Origin: Endozoicomonas euniceicola
GTDB lineage: Bacteria > Pseudomonadota > Gammaproteobacteria > Pseudomonadales > Endozoicomonadaceae
Assembly (NCBI RefSeq): GCF_025562755.1
Contig: NZ_CP103300.1
Coordinates: forward strand, 1,625,501-1,689,500
Reading direction: 5' to 3'
Length of the DNA: 64,000 nt
The notes under the pieces are model-generated. The model did not search any database. It worked only from the letters and a program-made list of their open reading frames with translations, and was not told the DNA's origin. Made by a program: the position numbers and the translations under genes. Of the stretch, positions 45,325 to 54,669 are shown piece after piece (position 1 is the stretch's first letter; the number at the start of each line of letters is the position of its first letter).

Positions 45325-45459
45325 AGTGCCTGGATGCCTGTTGGGTTGGATCGATTGGATTTGACTGGCTATGAACCAGTCTCAAACCTGCATGGCTGCT
45401 CTTGTTTACAACAGCTTTGACGGGCATCGCCCTAGCGTAGGGATCACTGGCAGCCGCAC

Positions 45460-45516
45460 AAAAGCCTGAAGAGTAGGTGACTGCTCCCCACCCTATCGGG
45501 TGAGGCTTCTGATTTC
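45460..45516 (-). ncRNA. Putative omega-RNA scaffold/right end of intact tnpB element
   Basis: Immediately after the tnpB stop (minus strand) comes a compact hairpin (GCCTCACCCGATAGGGTGGGG) and the TCAC terminus. By analogy with known tnpB elements this would be the 3' part of the guide scaffold, with the guide taken from the flank beyond 45477. Expression is inferred only. Confidence 0.45.
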
Positions 45517-46689
45517 TTAGGCAGCAACCGACAGTATGCCGGATTTACGCAAGCCTCCATCAGCAGAAACGGACAGTCCTTCCGCCTTTAATTTCAATAT
45601 GCCTTGCTTCTTGATATTGCGAGCTGCATTAATATCCCGGTCATGGATAGCACCACAGCTACACTCCCATGATCGGATTCTCAATGGCATTTTTTCCTGT
45701 TTCAAATCGCAGACTGAGCAAGTTTTAGAGGATGCAAACCACTGGTCTATCTTCACCAGATGTTTACCTTCCTGCTTTGCCTTGTATTCGAGTTTGGTTA
45801 TCAGTGAGTGCCAGCCAGCATCAGCAATAGAACGAGCAAGACGCTTGTTCTTGAGCATGTTTTTAACTTTCAGTGTCTCCACAATCACCGCTTGGTTTTC
45901 GTCGATGAGTTGTTTTGATAGCTTATGCTGAAAATCATTACGGGCAAAGGCTACACGCTCATGCGCCTTTGCCACCAATAAACGGGCTTTGTGCCTACCT
46001 TTTGAGCCTTTCTTGCAGCGAGATAGAGCCTGTTGTTTTCTTTTCAGGTTACGTTGTGCTTTTTTCAGAAAGCGAGGATTGCCAGTCTTATGGCCGGTAC
46101 TGGTGATAGCCAGATCAGTAATCCCCATATCAACACCGACAACCTGATTAGCTTCAAGATTATCAATCTGTTTTGGTTGTTCCTGGGTATCATCAGCCAA
46201 TATGGAGGCAAAATACTTGCCGGTTAGCGTTCTGCTCAGGGTGATAGACTTCACCTTACCCACTATTTCACGATGCACTTTAGCCCTTATGGGCTTGCAC
46301 TTGGGGATTTTTATCCCGTTATCGCCCACAGAGACAGACGTACAATGGTAGCTACTTTGCTTGCCATGCTTTTTCTTGAAGCGAGGAAATCTTGCCTGCA
46401 ATTTGGGATTGAAAAAGTTTTGAAAGGCCGTATCCAGATTGATAGTGGCCTGTTGCAGTGCAATAGAGTCAGCGTTTTTCAGCCATGAGTACTTTCGGCT
46501 TTTCTTGGCTTTTGCCAGCAAGGGCTTCAGGTGTTTTTTGGGAGAAAGGCTCTGCCCACGAACCTTGTAATAATGAACCTTAATAGCCAGGGCCTTGTTC
46601 CATACGAACCGCACAGCATCAAACTGACGGTCGAGAAATTCCGCCTGCTCTGATGTTGGATAGATTCGTACTTTGGTGGCTCTCAGCAT
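45517..46689 (-). CDS. tnpB: TnpB (IS605 OrfB), intact
   Basis: The 390-residue RNA-guided nuclease-family protein has all three RuvC acids: Asp187 (GVDMGITD), Glu271 (VIVETLKVKNM) and Asp352 (HDRDINAARNI). Zinc-ribbon cysteines are C324, C327, C343 and C345. The N-terminal helix-turn-helix is LRATKVRIYPTSEQ. It should cleave DNA next to a target-adjacent motif using a guide from the element right end and help retain the element. Confidence 0.93.
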   Translation of the reverse strand: MLRATKVRIYPTSEQAEFLDRQFDAVRFVWNKALAIKVHYYKVRGQSLSPKKHLKPLLAKAKKSRKYSWLKNADSIALQQATINLDTAFQNFFNPKLQARFPRFKKKHGKQSSYHCTSVSVGDNGIKIPKCKPIRAKVHREIVGKVKSITLSRTLTGKYFASILADDTQEQPKQIDNLEANQVVGVDMGITDLAITSTGHKTGNPRFLKKAQRNLKRKQQALSRCKKGSKGRHKARLLVAKAHERVAFARNDFQHKLSKQLIDENQAVIVETLKVKNMLKNKRLARSIADAGWHSLITKLEYKAKQEGKHLVKIDQWFASSKTCSVCDLKQEKMPLRIRSWECSCGAIHDRDINAARNIKKQGILKLKAEGLSVSADGGLRKSGILSVAA

Positions 46690-46754
46690 GGAACGTTATT
46701 TCAGTGCTCATTAATATAAACTTCATATTACAGGTATTTGAAAGAGGTTTTCAA

Positions 46755-47183
46755 GTGAGCGCACACAATAAAGATTTACTTAAAGGGTATCTTCGCAAAC
46801 GACATAGCGTTACCAAGCTGGTTATTCATTTGGTGTTCACGACAAAGTACAGACGAAAGCTTTTTGATGGCTATATGATCAAGCAGTTACGGGAGTCGTT
46901 CGAGAGTGCATGTGAAAAACTGGAATGCCAGTTACTTGAAATGGATGGCGAAAAAGATCACGTACACCTGTTGGTGACCTACCCACCAAAACTGGCTATC
47001 AGTGTCATGGTAAATAATCTCAAATCAACATCATCAAGACGGTTGCGAATGCTGAATACCCACCTTACTGCTCAGAGCAAAGCAGGCTTAATGTGGTCAA
47101 GGTCTTACTTTGCTTGCAGTGCTGGCGGTGCAACTATCGAGACTCTGAAGGACTACGTTAATAGCCAGAGTACACCAGATTGA
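46755..47183 (+). CDS. tnpA: TnpA (IS200/IS605 Y1 transposase)
   Basis: This HUH single-strand transposase of 142 residues starts at GTG with GAGG 11 bases upstream. The metal-binding HUH motif is DHVHLLVTYPP. The catalytic tyrosine is the one in ETLKDYVNSQ near the C-terminus. KLVIHLVFTTKYRRKLFD is the family start. It excises and inserts the element as single-stranded DNA. Confidence 0.93.
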   Translation: MSAHNKDLLKGYLRKRHSVTKLVIHLVFTTKYRRKLFDGYMIKQLRESFESACEKLECQLLEMDGEKDHVHLLVTYPPKLAISVMVNNLKSTSSRRLRMLNTHLTAQSKAGLMWSRSYFACSAGGATIETLKDYVNSQSTPD

Positions 47184-47210
47184 TGGCGGAAGGCTCTGCG
47201 CCTTCCCGTC

Positions 47211-47579
47211 TTATATCCCCGCCCGCATTGGGCGAGGGTTTACGACGATTTTGCTAAGGATATTGTTTATATGCTGGTTCAGGCTCACCCCTTCCTGCTC
47301 AGCACCTTCGGCCAGATTGCGATGAAGGCTTTTTGCCAGTCGCAGGGTTACACGGCCACTGAAGTCGTCCGCTGGTTCATAAGGTACAGGCATTGCCTTA
47401 CCTTTTTCAGCAAAGACCTCCGCCGTTGTCTCTATTGTGTCAATCGCCAGGGCATAGGCTTCGTCGAAAGTATCAGCGTATTCAGCCACATCTGGCAGCT
47501 CTTTGACCCGAGCCTCGAAAAACAACTCGCCATCGAAATCAGCCCGCCGGACGGTGATGTTATAGCTGTGAGGATTCAT
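47211..47579 (-). CDS. hicB: HicB-type antitoxin
   Basis: The 122-residue protein has an N-terminal HicB partial RNase H-like fold (YNITVRRADFDGELFFEARVKELPDVAEYADTFDEAYALAIDTIE) and a C-terminal ribbon-helix-helix (FSGRVTLRLAKSLHRNLAEGAEQEGVSLNQHINNIL), which should bind the operon promoter. It follows hicA by 30 bp on the same strand. Its stop lies right at the border of the IS605-type element. Confidence 0.88.
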   Translation of the reverse strand: MNPHSYNITVRRADFDGELFFEARVKELPDVAEYADTFDEAYALAIDTIETTAEVFAEKGKAMPVPYEPADDFSGRVTLRLAKSLHRNLAEGAEQEGVSLNQHINNILSKIVVNPRPMRAGI

Positions 47580-47609
47580 AAATCCTGTCTCCGTTCAAAT
47601 ACGTTCAAG

Positions 47610-47900
47610 CTATCGTTTTTTTAAGTATGCACGAATGGCTGCTTCGTGTTGCTCCAACGTCTTTTTGACCTTGTTGATATAAGGCCGCTTAATTTCCGGG
47701 TTCTTACCATGGTCGCAGTTATAGGCAGCAGAATGGAACCCCGGAATATGGTCATGGGTGAACACCTTGTGTCCCCCTCTTTTGCCATCTTTAACTTCAA
47801 ATCCCAAGCCAGTGAGGAGCGTCGTTAACTTGCGACATCGCATTGAAGCCCCTGCCTGTTCAAGCTCAGTAATTACATCATCAAATTTACTATCGACCAT
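47610..47900 (-). CDS. hicA: HicA-like mRNA interferase toxin
   Basis: The 96-residue protein starts at MVDSKFDD. The C-terminal dsRBD-like part reads MRCRKLTTLLTGLGFEVKDGKRGGHKVFTH, which includes the G-(S/G)-H motif holding the catalytic His of HicA. It is longer than minimal HicA proteins (about 60 residues), with an N-terminal extension and a tail KKTLEQHEAAIRAYLKKR. The toxin-before-antitoxin order matches hicAB operons. Confidence 0.82.
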   Translation of the reverse strand: MVDSKFDDVITELEQAGASMRCRKLTTLLTGLGFEVKDGKRGGHKVFTHDHIPGFHSAAYNCDHGKNPEIKRPYINKVKKTLEQHEAAIRAYLKKR

Positions 47901-48237
47901 TATGACACCGTATATAGTGTCAGGCTCGCAATATAGCAAGAACAAACCCGACAAATCCACTAACTACCGTAAAATCCTGTTCATGCTAAGCGAGATATAG
48001 TTTTCCAGCCATAGCAAAAAAATATTGGTCAAATGTGGGTAAGACTGCCCGACTCTACAGTGCTGCATTGCTGACCAACCCCATATACAACAAAGAATAC
48101 TTGTTGGACATCCTCCTGCCCCCAGCTAAGTCATTGATCCCCCGTGTCCAAAAAACTTAATCCTGCCCAACTGGACAGGATGTAAAGCAGGGTCTAATTT
48201 TTCCTTTACTCAGAATAAGAAGTAGAGGAGCCCCGCC
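47901..48237. other. Intergenic region between hicA and resolvase remnant
   Basis: No gene is visible. It holds the hicAB promoter side and a short hairpin near 48163-48181 (CCTGCCC...GGACAGG). The ribosome-binding site AGAGGAG of the resolvase remnant ends the region. Confidence 0.4.
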
Positions 48238-48788
48238 ATGAGAGGCCAGAACGTCGGATACATCCGGGTCAGCAGCGTTGACAAAACACCGCCCGCCAGC
48301 TTGAAGGCATTAATCTCGATACCACCTTTGAATACCATGGCAGCGGCAAAGACACCAACCGGCCCCAGCTAAAAGCCCGTCTGCGCCACTTGCGACAGGG
48401 CGACCGCTCACACGTCCATTCCATTGATCGACTCGCCCGCAGCCTGAAAGACCTTCAGAAGCTGGTGGAAGAACTGACCGGGCAAGGTATCAGTGTTCAG
48501 TTCCACAAAGAGAACCTGCTTTTCTCCGGTGACAGCAACCCCATGCACAAGCTGATGTTCCAAATGATGGGAGCCTTTGCCGAATTCGAGCACAGCATGA
48601 TCAGAGAACGACAAAGGGAAGGCATCGCCGCCCCCAGAAAGCAGGGCAAGCAGATCGGGGCGAAACCCAAGCTCACTGAGGAACAGTTAGCAGAAATCAG
48701 AGAACGACTCGATTCGGGGGAGGAAAAGAAAGCGTTGGCATTAGAGTATGGAGTCAGCAGGCAAACGCTATACAACGCATTAAACTAA
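48238..48788 (+). pseudogene. Frameshifted serine resolvase/invertase
   Basis: It begins MRGQNVGYIRVSSVD with the catalytic Ser in the usual place, then shifts frame near 48283. The other frame continues as a normal resolvase: ARQLEGINLDTTFEYHGSGKDTNRPQLKARLRHLRQGD, then HSIDRLARSLKDLQKLVEEL, FAEFEHSMIRERQREGI and a C-terminal HTH (GVSRQTLYNALN). Only about one base is lost, so it may be a recent inactivation. All other motifs are conserved. Confidence 0.85.
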
Positions 48789-48974
48789 CCCCCTTTTTTT
48801 TTAGTGGTCTAATTACTACCTCTGAAAACCGGGTAACAGCAGCAAAGTAACTATCTGAAACCTTTTCTAACCAAAACCAACTATTTCTTTTTTTAAAGTG
48901 AAAAATCATGACCAATGAAAATAAACATTAGCCATAATTAATTGATTTTATAGAGATTTATAAAAGAAGACATG

Positions 48975-49075
48975 CCATAGACCATCGTGTAGCCGATGGC
49001 GATAAGCGCATAGGTGCTGCCTATCGTCAGTCCGTTAAGTACCTGCTGAATAAGGTAATAACCAGAATCCCCCAT
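48975..49075 (-). pseudogene. Fragment of livH 5' end
   Basis: The first 35 codons match livH ([20 protein letters not shown] onward to TMVYG), then unrelated codons lead to a stop at 48938. Upstream bases to about 49097 also match the livH leader. The coding differences from livH at 43657 are synonymous, so this is a diverged homologous copy and not a recent duplication. Confidence 0.85.
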
Positions 49076-49119
49076 TCTACATCCTCTTTTTTATTATTCT
49101 TGATAAATACTATTGTCAG

Positions 49120-49166
49120 GAGCCTGTCCGATTCTCTCATACGACAGTGGCTCTTGGTAGGGAAGG
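49120..49166 (+). repeat. 47-bp direct repeat, copy 2
   Basis: It matches 43829-43875 with three differences. Both copies lie just beyond a livH 5' end, so the repeat extends the livH-leader duplication across the island border. Confidence 0.75.
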
Positions 49167-50445
49167 GGCATTCAATCCCCCCAGCCTTTCCTGTACCCTA
49201 CCCCCATCTACAACCCAGGCCGTCCGTCAGCCGCACACCGGCACAACCAACCGGGCGCTTGCATCACCGGAACACGCCCGCTGGGGTGAAATCATCAGCC
49301 GCACCGAAAATATCGGTGAAGCCATCGACGAAGCCTTTGCCGACATCGAAGCGCAGAACAGCTATCTCGAAGGCGTACTGACGGCGATCCAGTTCGGCGA
49401 CAAGGCCAAGCTGGGCGACGAGCTGCCGTCCCGCCTGCTGCGCCACTTCAACCAGTACAACCTCGGCAACGACCACTTGTATAAAGCCGATATGCTGGGC
49501 GATGCCTACGAGTACCTGATCAAACAGTTTGCCGACGACGCCGGCAAGAAAGGCGGCGAGTTCTATACCCCCAAGCCCGTCGTACAACTGCTGGTCAACC
49601 TGCTTGACCCGCAACCCGGCCACACGGTGTACGACCCGACCTCTGGCAGTGGCGGAATGCTGGTGGAAAGCGCCCATCATGTGGCACAGTTGCCCAACGG
49701 CACCATTGCCGGACAGCCCAACATCCTGCTCTACGGTCAGGAGAAAAAACCTCGGCACCTGGGCCATTGGCAAGCTGAACCTGTACCTGCACAACATGCG
49801 GGCGGAACTGGAACGGGGCGATACCCTGGTTCAACCCCTGCACCGTGATGAAAACGGCATCCTGAGTTTTGACCGGGTAATTGCCAATCCACCGTTTTGC
49901 CCCATGGCGTACTGTTCCGGGGCGGAGAAGAAGGCAAAATCCGCACCGGCCTGCTGAAAGGCAACGACGAACTGCCCGGTGATCGCATTGAAGCCGTCAT
50001 CGGCCTGCCCTCGGCCCTGTTCTACAACACCGGCATTCCCGCCTGTATCCTGATTCTTAACAAACAGAAGCCGGACAACCTGAAAAACAAAGTGGTGTTC
50101 ATTGATGCCAGCCGTGAGTTCACCGAAGGCAAAAACCAGAACAGCCTGCGCCCCGAAGATATCGAGCGTATCCACGACGCCCACAGCGCCGCTTTCCACC
50201 ACAACATCGAAGAAGACAAATACTGTCGTGTGGTAGAGCTGAAAGAGATTGCAGACAACGACTACAACCTGAACATTGCCCGCTATATCGACACCTCGGA
50301 GCCAGAGCCGCAAGTGGATATTCCGGTGGTGCTGGTTGAGTTGAATGCTATTACCGATAACCTGAAAGCTGTGGATGATGAGCTGGATGGTTATTTGGAA
50401 GAGCTGGGGCTGGTTGCTGCGTCGGCTGAAGTGGAGGAAAAGTAA
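49147..50445 (+). pseudogene. hsdM: Type I restriction-modification methylase subunit, decayed
   Basis: N6-adenine methylase motifs are present: YDPTSGSGGMLVES (SAM motif) and NPPF (catalytic NPPF/Y). A frameshift lies near 49740 (GQEK to NLGTWAIGKLNLYLHNMRAELERGD). After NPPF the frame jumps to LPHGVLFRGGEEGKIRTGLL, so the middle of the gene is deleted, and a second frame shift leads into the C-terminal third (DELPGDRIEAVIGLPSALFYNTGIPACILILNK). The N-terminal ~130 residues are also missing. It cannot encode a working methylase. Confidence 0.88.
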
Positions 50446-50866
50446 ACTGAGACTTGGAGATTTGGTTACAGTCAGGACAGGCTATCTCGGTACGACAGCC
50501 GTTGTTACAGAGGAGTTTGCTGGTTCAAACTGTGTAGATTTAGTTATCTCACGTCCCAAGCAGCAAGCTGTTATGCCTGAGTACCTTGCAAACTGGATTA
50601 ACTCTGATGAGGGTAAAAACCAAATCTTACAAATGCAGGGTGGGCTGGCTCAGCAACATTTTAATGTTGGTGACATGAAAACTCTTAAAGTAGCTATTCC
50701 TGCTGTCTACGAGCAGAGAAAAATCGTTAATGTAATTTCATCAGTTAGCAAGAAGCTTGACCACCTGACCACCCAAAAATCCCAAACCCAACAACTGAAA
50801 AAAGGCCTGATGCAAAAACTGCTCACCGGCCAGATCAGGGTTAAGCCGGAACCACAGGATCATTAA
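50446..50866 (+). pseudogene. hsdS: Fragment of type I specificity subunit
   Basis: Only about 140 residues remain, where a specificity subunit has about 400. They read KLRLGDLVTVRTGYLGTTAVV..., the half-TRD sequence MPEYLANWINSDEGKNQILQMQGGLAQQHFNVGDMKTLKVAIP, and the conserved helical arm EQRKIVNVISSVSKKLD...QLKKGLMQKLLTGQIRV. The first target-recognition domain is gone. It follows the hsdM remnant directly. Confidence 0.85.
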
Positions 50867-50909
50867 CCGGCCGGATTGTCTCCGCACTGCGGGGGCAATT
50901 CCCTTCGGC

Positions 50910-51198
50910 TCAGTGCTTGCCAACATGCTCTTTCAGCACATCATCTATCCGGCTTTGCCGGCCGCTGCCTGTTGCCCGGAAAAACTCAAGCACTTCAGGG
51001 CTGAGGGATAGACACCTGCTCTTTAGTCGGCTCTTTCTGTTGCCCACGGGTTCGGCGGCGGTATTCCTCGACAATTTCAGGCAATACTTCTATGGCCGGG
51101 CGGGCATTTGCAATTTCTTCATCTGTCCATTCCGGCACATCAACCGAGTCCCAATCTTCCTGGCTAATGTCATCGGGCTTTTTGGGTTCTTCGCTCAT
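50910..51198 (-). pseudogene. Frameshifted BrnA-like antitoxin
   Basis: The frame from 51198 reads EEIANARPAIEVLPEIVEEYRR and ends early at 50995. One base out of frame the protein continues LSPEVLEFFRATGSGRQSRIDDVLKEHV, the ribbon-helix-helix of BrnA antitoxins. A one-base deletion near 51005 explains the break. No BrnT toxin gene is next to it. Confidence 0.7.
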
Positions 51199-51205
51199 AG
51201 TCTGC

Positions 51206-51571
51206 TCACAAGTGAAAGTACCAGTTCACGACAAATACGCTGATGATGGTAGTAATCAAGCCGCCAAAGGTGATCCAGTATTGCCGGTGCATATTACCCA
51301 GTTCGGAGCGGATACTGCCTACTTCTTTATGCATTTCTGAACGCAGGCCGGATATCTCTGTCCGCACTTCCGAACGCAGGTCGGTAATGTCTGATTTTAA
51401 TGCCAGATAGCTGCGCTCACTTTGAAGCTGTATCTGCATGATGGCTTCCTGCATCACCAGTACATCTTTCTTGCTGGCGTTGTGGTCAGGGTCAAGGGAG
51501 GCACTGACGGATACGGCCAGTTCTTCATCAATTCCGATGCGTTTTAATTCTGAGAATAACGACTTTTCCAT
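51206..51571 (-). CDS. Coiled-coil membrane protein, copy A
   Basis: The 121-residue protein has an N-terminal region, a coiled coil (about 45-95) and a C-terminal transmembrane helix (YWITFGGLITTIISVFVVNWYF). The layout is like DUF1640-type proteins. The coiled coil contains the 11-residue unit RTEISGLRSEM once. It is nearly identical to copy B at 51765-52196, including 40 bp upstream with the ribosome-binding site AAGGTGAG. Function is unknown. Confidence 0.75.
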   Translation of the reverse strand: MEKSLFSELKRIGIDEELAVSVSASLDPDHNASKKDVLVMQEAIMQIQLQSERSYLALKSDITDLRSEVRTEISGLRSEMHKEVGSIRSELGNMHRQYWITFGGLITTIISVFVVNWYFHL

Positions 51572-51633
51572 AGCTCACCTTCCGGATTGAGAGGTGATTA
51601 TAGACTCTGTAGCGGGAAGGTTCCTTCGGCTAT

Positions 51634-51684
51634 CGTTGCCCGTTGCCCGTTGCCCGTTGCCCGTTGCCCGTTGCCCGTTGCCCG
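51634..51684. repeat. Tandem heptad array (CGTTGCC)x7
   Basis: Seven perfect 7-bp units plus two bases lie between the two coiled-coil genes. A partial relative (CTGTTGCCCGG) occurs near 50967. Confidence 0.95.
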
Positions 51685-51764
51685 AAAAAAGTTTCGCTCA
51701 GAGCTGTTCTTTCAGCCACTCATAACCAGGGGATCAAACATAAATCAATCCTCCCAGTTTCTAC

Positions 51765-52196
51765 TCATAAATGAAAGTACCAGTTCACGACAAACACGCT
51801 GATGATGGTAGTAATCAAGCCACCAAAGGTGATCCAGTACTGCCGGTGCATATTGCCCAGCTCGGAGCGGATACTGCCTGTTTCTTTGTGCATTTCCGAA
51901 CGCAGACCGGATATTTCTGTCTGCATTTCTGAGCGCAGGCCGGATATTTCTGTCCGCATTTCTGAACGCAGGCCGGATATTTCTGTCCGCACTTCCGAGC
52001 GCAGGTCGGTAATATCTGACTTTAATGCCAGATAGCTGCGCTCACTTTGAAGCTGTATCTGCATGATGGCTTCCTGCATCACCAGTACATCTTTCTTGCT
52101 GGCGTTGTGGTCAGGGTCAAGGGAGGCGCTGACAGATACGGCCAGTTCTTCATCAATTCCGATGCGTTTTAATTCTGAGAATAACGACTTTTCCAT
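51765..52196 (-). CDS. Coiled-coil membrane protein, copy B (three 11-aa repeats)
   Basis: The 143-residue protein is the same as copy A except for two extra 33-bp units, giving (R/Q)TEISGLRSEM three times in the coiled coil. An 11-residue period fits a right-handed or hendecad coiled coil. The C-terminal transmembrane helix is retained. Copy-number change of the 33-bp unit would lengthen the stalk without disturbing the frame. Confidence 0.75.
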   Translation of the reverse strand: MEKSLFSELKRIGIDEELAVSVSASLDPDHNASKKDVLVMQEAIMQIQLQSERSYLALKSDITDLRSEVRTEISGLRSEMRTEISGLRSEMQTEISGLRSEMHKETGSIRSELGNMHRQYWITFGGLITTIISVFVVNWYFHL

Positions 52197-52309
52197 AGCT
52201 CACCTTCCGGATTGAGAAGTGATTATAGACTCTGGATACCACCGAACCAGCAGGAGTGATAAAGTTTCCCCGTTTTAGATTGTGTACCGAAGTCAGGAGT
52301 CTTGCGATG

Positions 52310-53175
52310 AACACGGACGATGCCCCCTTTCATCGAAAAAGTAACGCTGAACGGGAAGGCGTCGGTGATTCATAGCAGCGGGATTCAGGTTAAGGACAAA
52401 CAGGGTCGCCCCCGCAGTGTCTGCTTTTTCAATCAAGCGGAGCCATTAGACAACCGCTTTCATGTGGTGGATCAATTACCTTCACCAACGTCGGCATGAG
52501 CCCCATCAAAGCCCCGTCGGTTGCCGGGCTTGAAAGGATGCTATCGAACGACTACGGCAGTGTATTTACCAGTACTATCCAGAAATTTCAGGAACGGGAT
52601 GGCAAGCCCATCAAGGCCGCCGCCAAAGAGGCAGAAGCCGACAACGAAGACAACCAGACCCGTGTCCGGCGGGTGCTTGAAGATGGCAAGTTCTATATCT
52701 GCGAAGACCTGAACGTCAACTATGGCCTGCTCAATGCCGACGGCACTGCCAGACCTAAGCAATGGGTGGAACAAAGCCGGGAGGCGGTGGACTTTCAGGT
52801 ATTGTCCACCAAACCCAACTTTTATGTTCTGGTGGATGAAGCCCACCGCAGCCAGTACGGTTTTCTGGCGGCCTTTATGCGGGCCAGCTTGCCTAATGCC
52901 AGGTTCATCGCCTTTACCGGCACACCGCCGTTCAAGGAAGACAAGAACACGCTCAATGCTTTTATGGGAAAGGGTGGTAGCGGCGACTACATCTCGACAC
53001 CTACCGGCTGGATGAAGCCGTCGCCGACGGTGCCACACTGCCCATTAAGTATCAGGAAGGCATGACCGACCTGACCGTTGATCCGGAGCTGGATACCGGT
53101 TTTGGTGATGTGTTCGGTCAGGAAGATGAAGCCCGTCAGAAGCAGCTGAAGCAGGCGGGGGGCGGGGAGCAGTGA
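52310..53175 (+). pseudogene. hsdR: Fragments of type I restriction endonuclease subunit
   Basis: The best preserved part (52496-53000) carries the motor motif DEAH in VLVDEAHRSQYGFLAAFMRASLPNARFIAFTGTPPFKEDKNTL. A frameshift near 52990 leads to YRLDEAVADGATLPIKYQEGMTDLTVDPEL and a stop at 53175. Upstream (52310-52495) are further short frame pieces that read like the N-terminal region. The intact gene would be over 2 kb, so most is lost. Confidence 0.8.
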
Positions 53176-53231
53176 ACGGGCGGTTACTCTCCGCGCGAAC
53201 GGCGGAGAGTTTGTTAAATTGCGATTTGTAT

Positions 53232-54290
53232 TTAGCCAAATACAACCAGCGCTCCGGTTATGGCAAAAACCTGAATAAACAGTGCACAAATAAAAGCGGC
53301 GATAATGGGACGGACACCAACCTGCATCATTTCGCTGAATCGGGTTTTTAAACCCAGGGCTGCTAATGCTATGGCTAAAATAACAGCACCTGCATTTTTG
53401 AGTTGCGCGGTTATGGCAGGCGTCAGTATACCGGTAGAATTTACGATGACGACGGCCAGAAACAAGATCACATACATAGGCACAACGTCTTTGAGTTTCA
53501 CGGTTGTGGCTTCACCGGAAGTTTGGGCATTGGAGCGAGCCACGTACCAGCATAAGCCGATGGAGAGTGGAATCAGGAATAAGACACGACAAAGCTTAGT
53601 CAGTATGGCAAAGGTTTCTACCTGGCTTGAACCGACAGCAGCACCGGCTGCAACAACTTCTGCAACTTCCGGGAGGCTGGCTCCTGTCCACACCGCATAA
53701 ACCATTTCATCCATCTGAAAGTGATGAAATGCTGCCGGTAAAATAAACATGGCTACCGTGCCAAAAAGAGTAATGGCACCAATACCAAATGCAGTGTCTT
53801 TACCGCTGGCTTTAATGATCGGGGCAACAGCAGCAATAGCAGAGGCACCGCAAACCGTGGTTCCGGCAGCGATACACAGAGTCGTACTTTTGGCCAGCTT
53901 CATTTTGGAACAGATAAATAAACAGAAACCAAAAGTGCAGCATGCCAGCAGTATCACGAAAACCAGACCTTGCCACCCCAGCATCATGATATCGCTTAAA
54001 CTGAGCTTAAAGCCAAGCATGATGACACCCAGACGCAGTATATCTTTGCTGGCGTAGGTTATGCCCGGAGCAACTACTGCCTGTTTTTCCGGCTTCCAGA
54101 AAACGTTGGTGACGATCATTCCTAGAATAATGGCGTAAAGTAAGCCACTGATATGCAAGTGACTGTTAAAGGGCATTTTTGCCAATACGGTTGCACCTGC
54201 TGCAATAGCGCAGGCAAGCAATAGTCCTGGAAGTTGTTTTGGCAGGGTAGAATTTTTTTGGGCGAGTGAATTAACAGCTTTAGTATCCAT
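53232..54290 (-). CDS. YeiH/UPF0324-family membrane transporter
   Basis: The 352-residue inner-membrane protein has about ten helices. The family motifs GLLYAIILGMIVTN, ILRLGVIMLGFKLSL and TTLCIAAGTTVCGASAIAAVAPII are clear. The family is annotated as putative sulfate exporter (PSE); substrate is not known here. The start at 54290 (MDTKAV) is preferred over an upstream ATG at 54380 that adds a Phe-rich, non-family stretch. It is the only intact metabolic-type gene in this part of the island. Confidence 0.88.
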   Translation of the reverse strand: MDTKAVNSLAQKNSTLPKQLPGLLLACAIAAGATVLAKMPFNSHLHISGLLYAIILGMIVTNVFWKPEKQAVVAPGITYASKDILRLGVIMLGFKLSLSDIMMLGWQGLVFVILLACCTFGFCLFICSKMKLAKSTTLCIAAGTTVCGASAIAAVAPIIKASGKDTAFGIGAITLFGTVAMFILPAAFHHFQMDEMVYAVWTGASLPEVAEVVAAGAAVGSSQVETFAILTKLCRVLFLIPLSIGLCWYVARSNAQTSGEATTVKLKDVVPMYVILFLAVVIVNSTGILTPAITAQLKNAGAVILAIALAALGLKTRFSEMMQVGVRPIIAAFICALFIQVFAITGALVVFG

Positions 54291-54669
54291 GCGCTCTACT
54301 CTTGTTTTTGTGAAATAGTTATTGTTAAAAAATTGCTGTGGAAAAAATGTTCTTTTAAAACTGTCTGGATGAAAATACACAGCCAGAATCTAAAAATCAT
54401 AAATTAACAATGTGCTCAGACAGTCGTTTTTATATTCAATCTGCTTAAACAATCAACAAAACACTTTTCAGAAATTCATATCACGAGTGTGAAGAATGTT
54501 GCGCGTCAACATTTATAATGTTCATGATTATTTACAGAAAAGCATTAACAAAAAACTTAAACTAAGTTTACATGTTGACTTTCTTACAGGGTAATCTAAT
54601 GATAATGGAGGAATATTGATGTGAATCAGCGTTATGGCATCTTATCAATAACTCTGATTATTGTTTTTA
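54291..54669. other. AT-rich intergenic region
   Basis: This is the upstream region of the transporter gene, very AT-rich with no open frame of note. It probably contains the transporter promoter. A short plus-strand segment after 54600 leads into the hsdM fragment. Confidence 0.4.

Larger units (their letters stand above)
45477..47210 (-). mobile_element. Complete IS605-type element (tnpA + tnpB, divergent)
   Basis: tnpB (minus) and tnpA (plus) are divergently transcribed from a 65-bp intergenic region. The right end, beyond tnpB, has a hairpin (CCTCACCC/GGGTGGGG) and ends in TCAC (complement at 45477-45480). The left end, beyond tnpA, has a hairpin GGAAGGC/GCCTTCC at 47189-47208. Such subterminal hairpins are what Y1 transposases recognise. 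Both proteins look intact, so this copy could be active and could act on the tnpA-less relatives if their ends are compatible. Confidence 0.88.
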
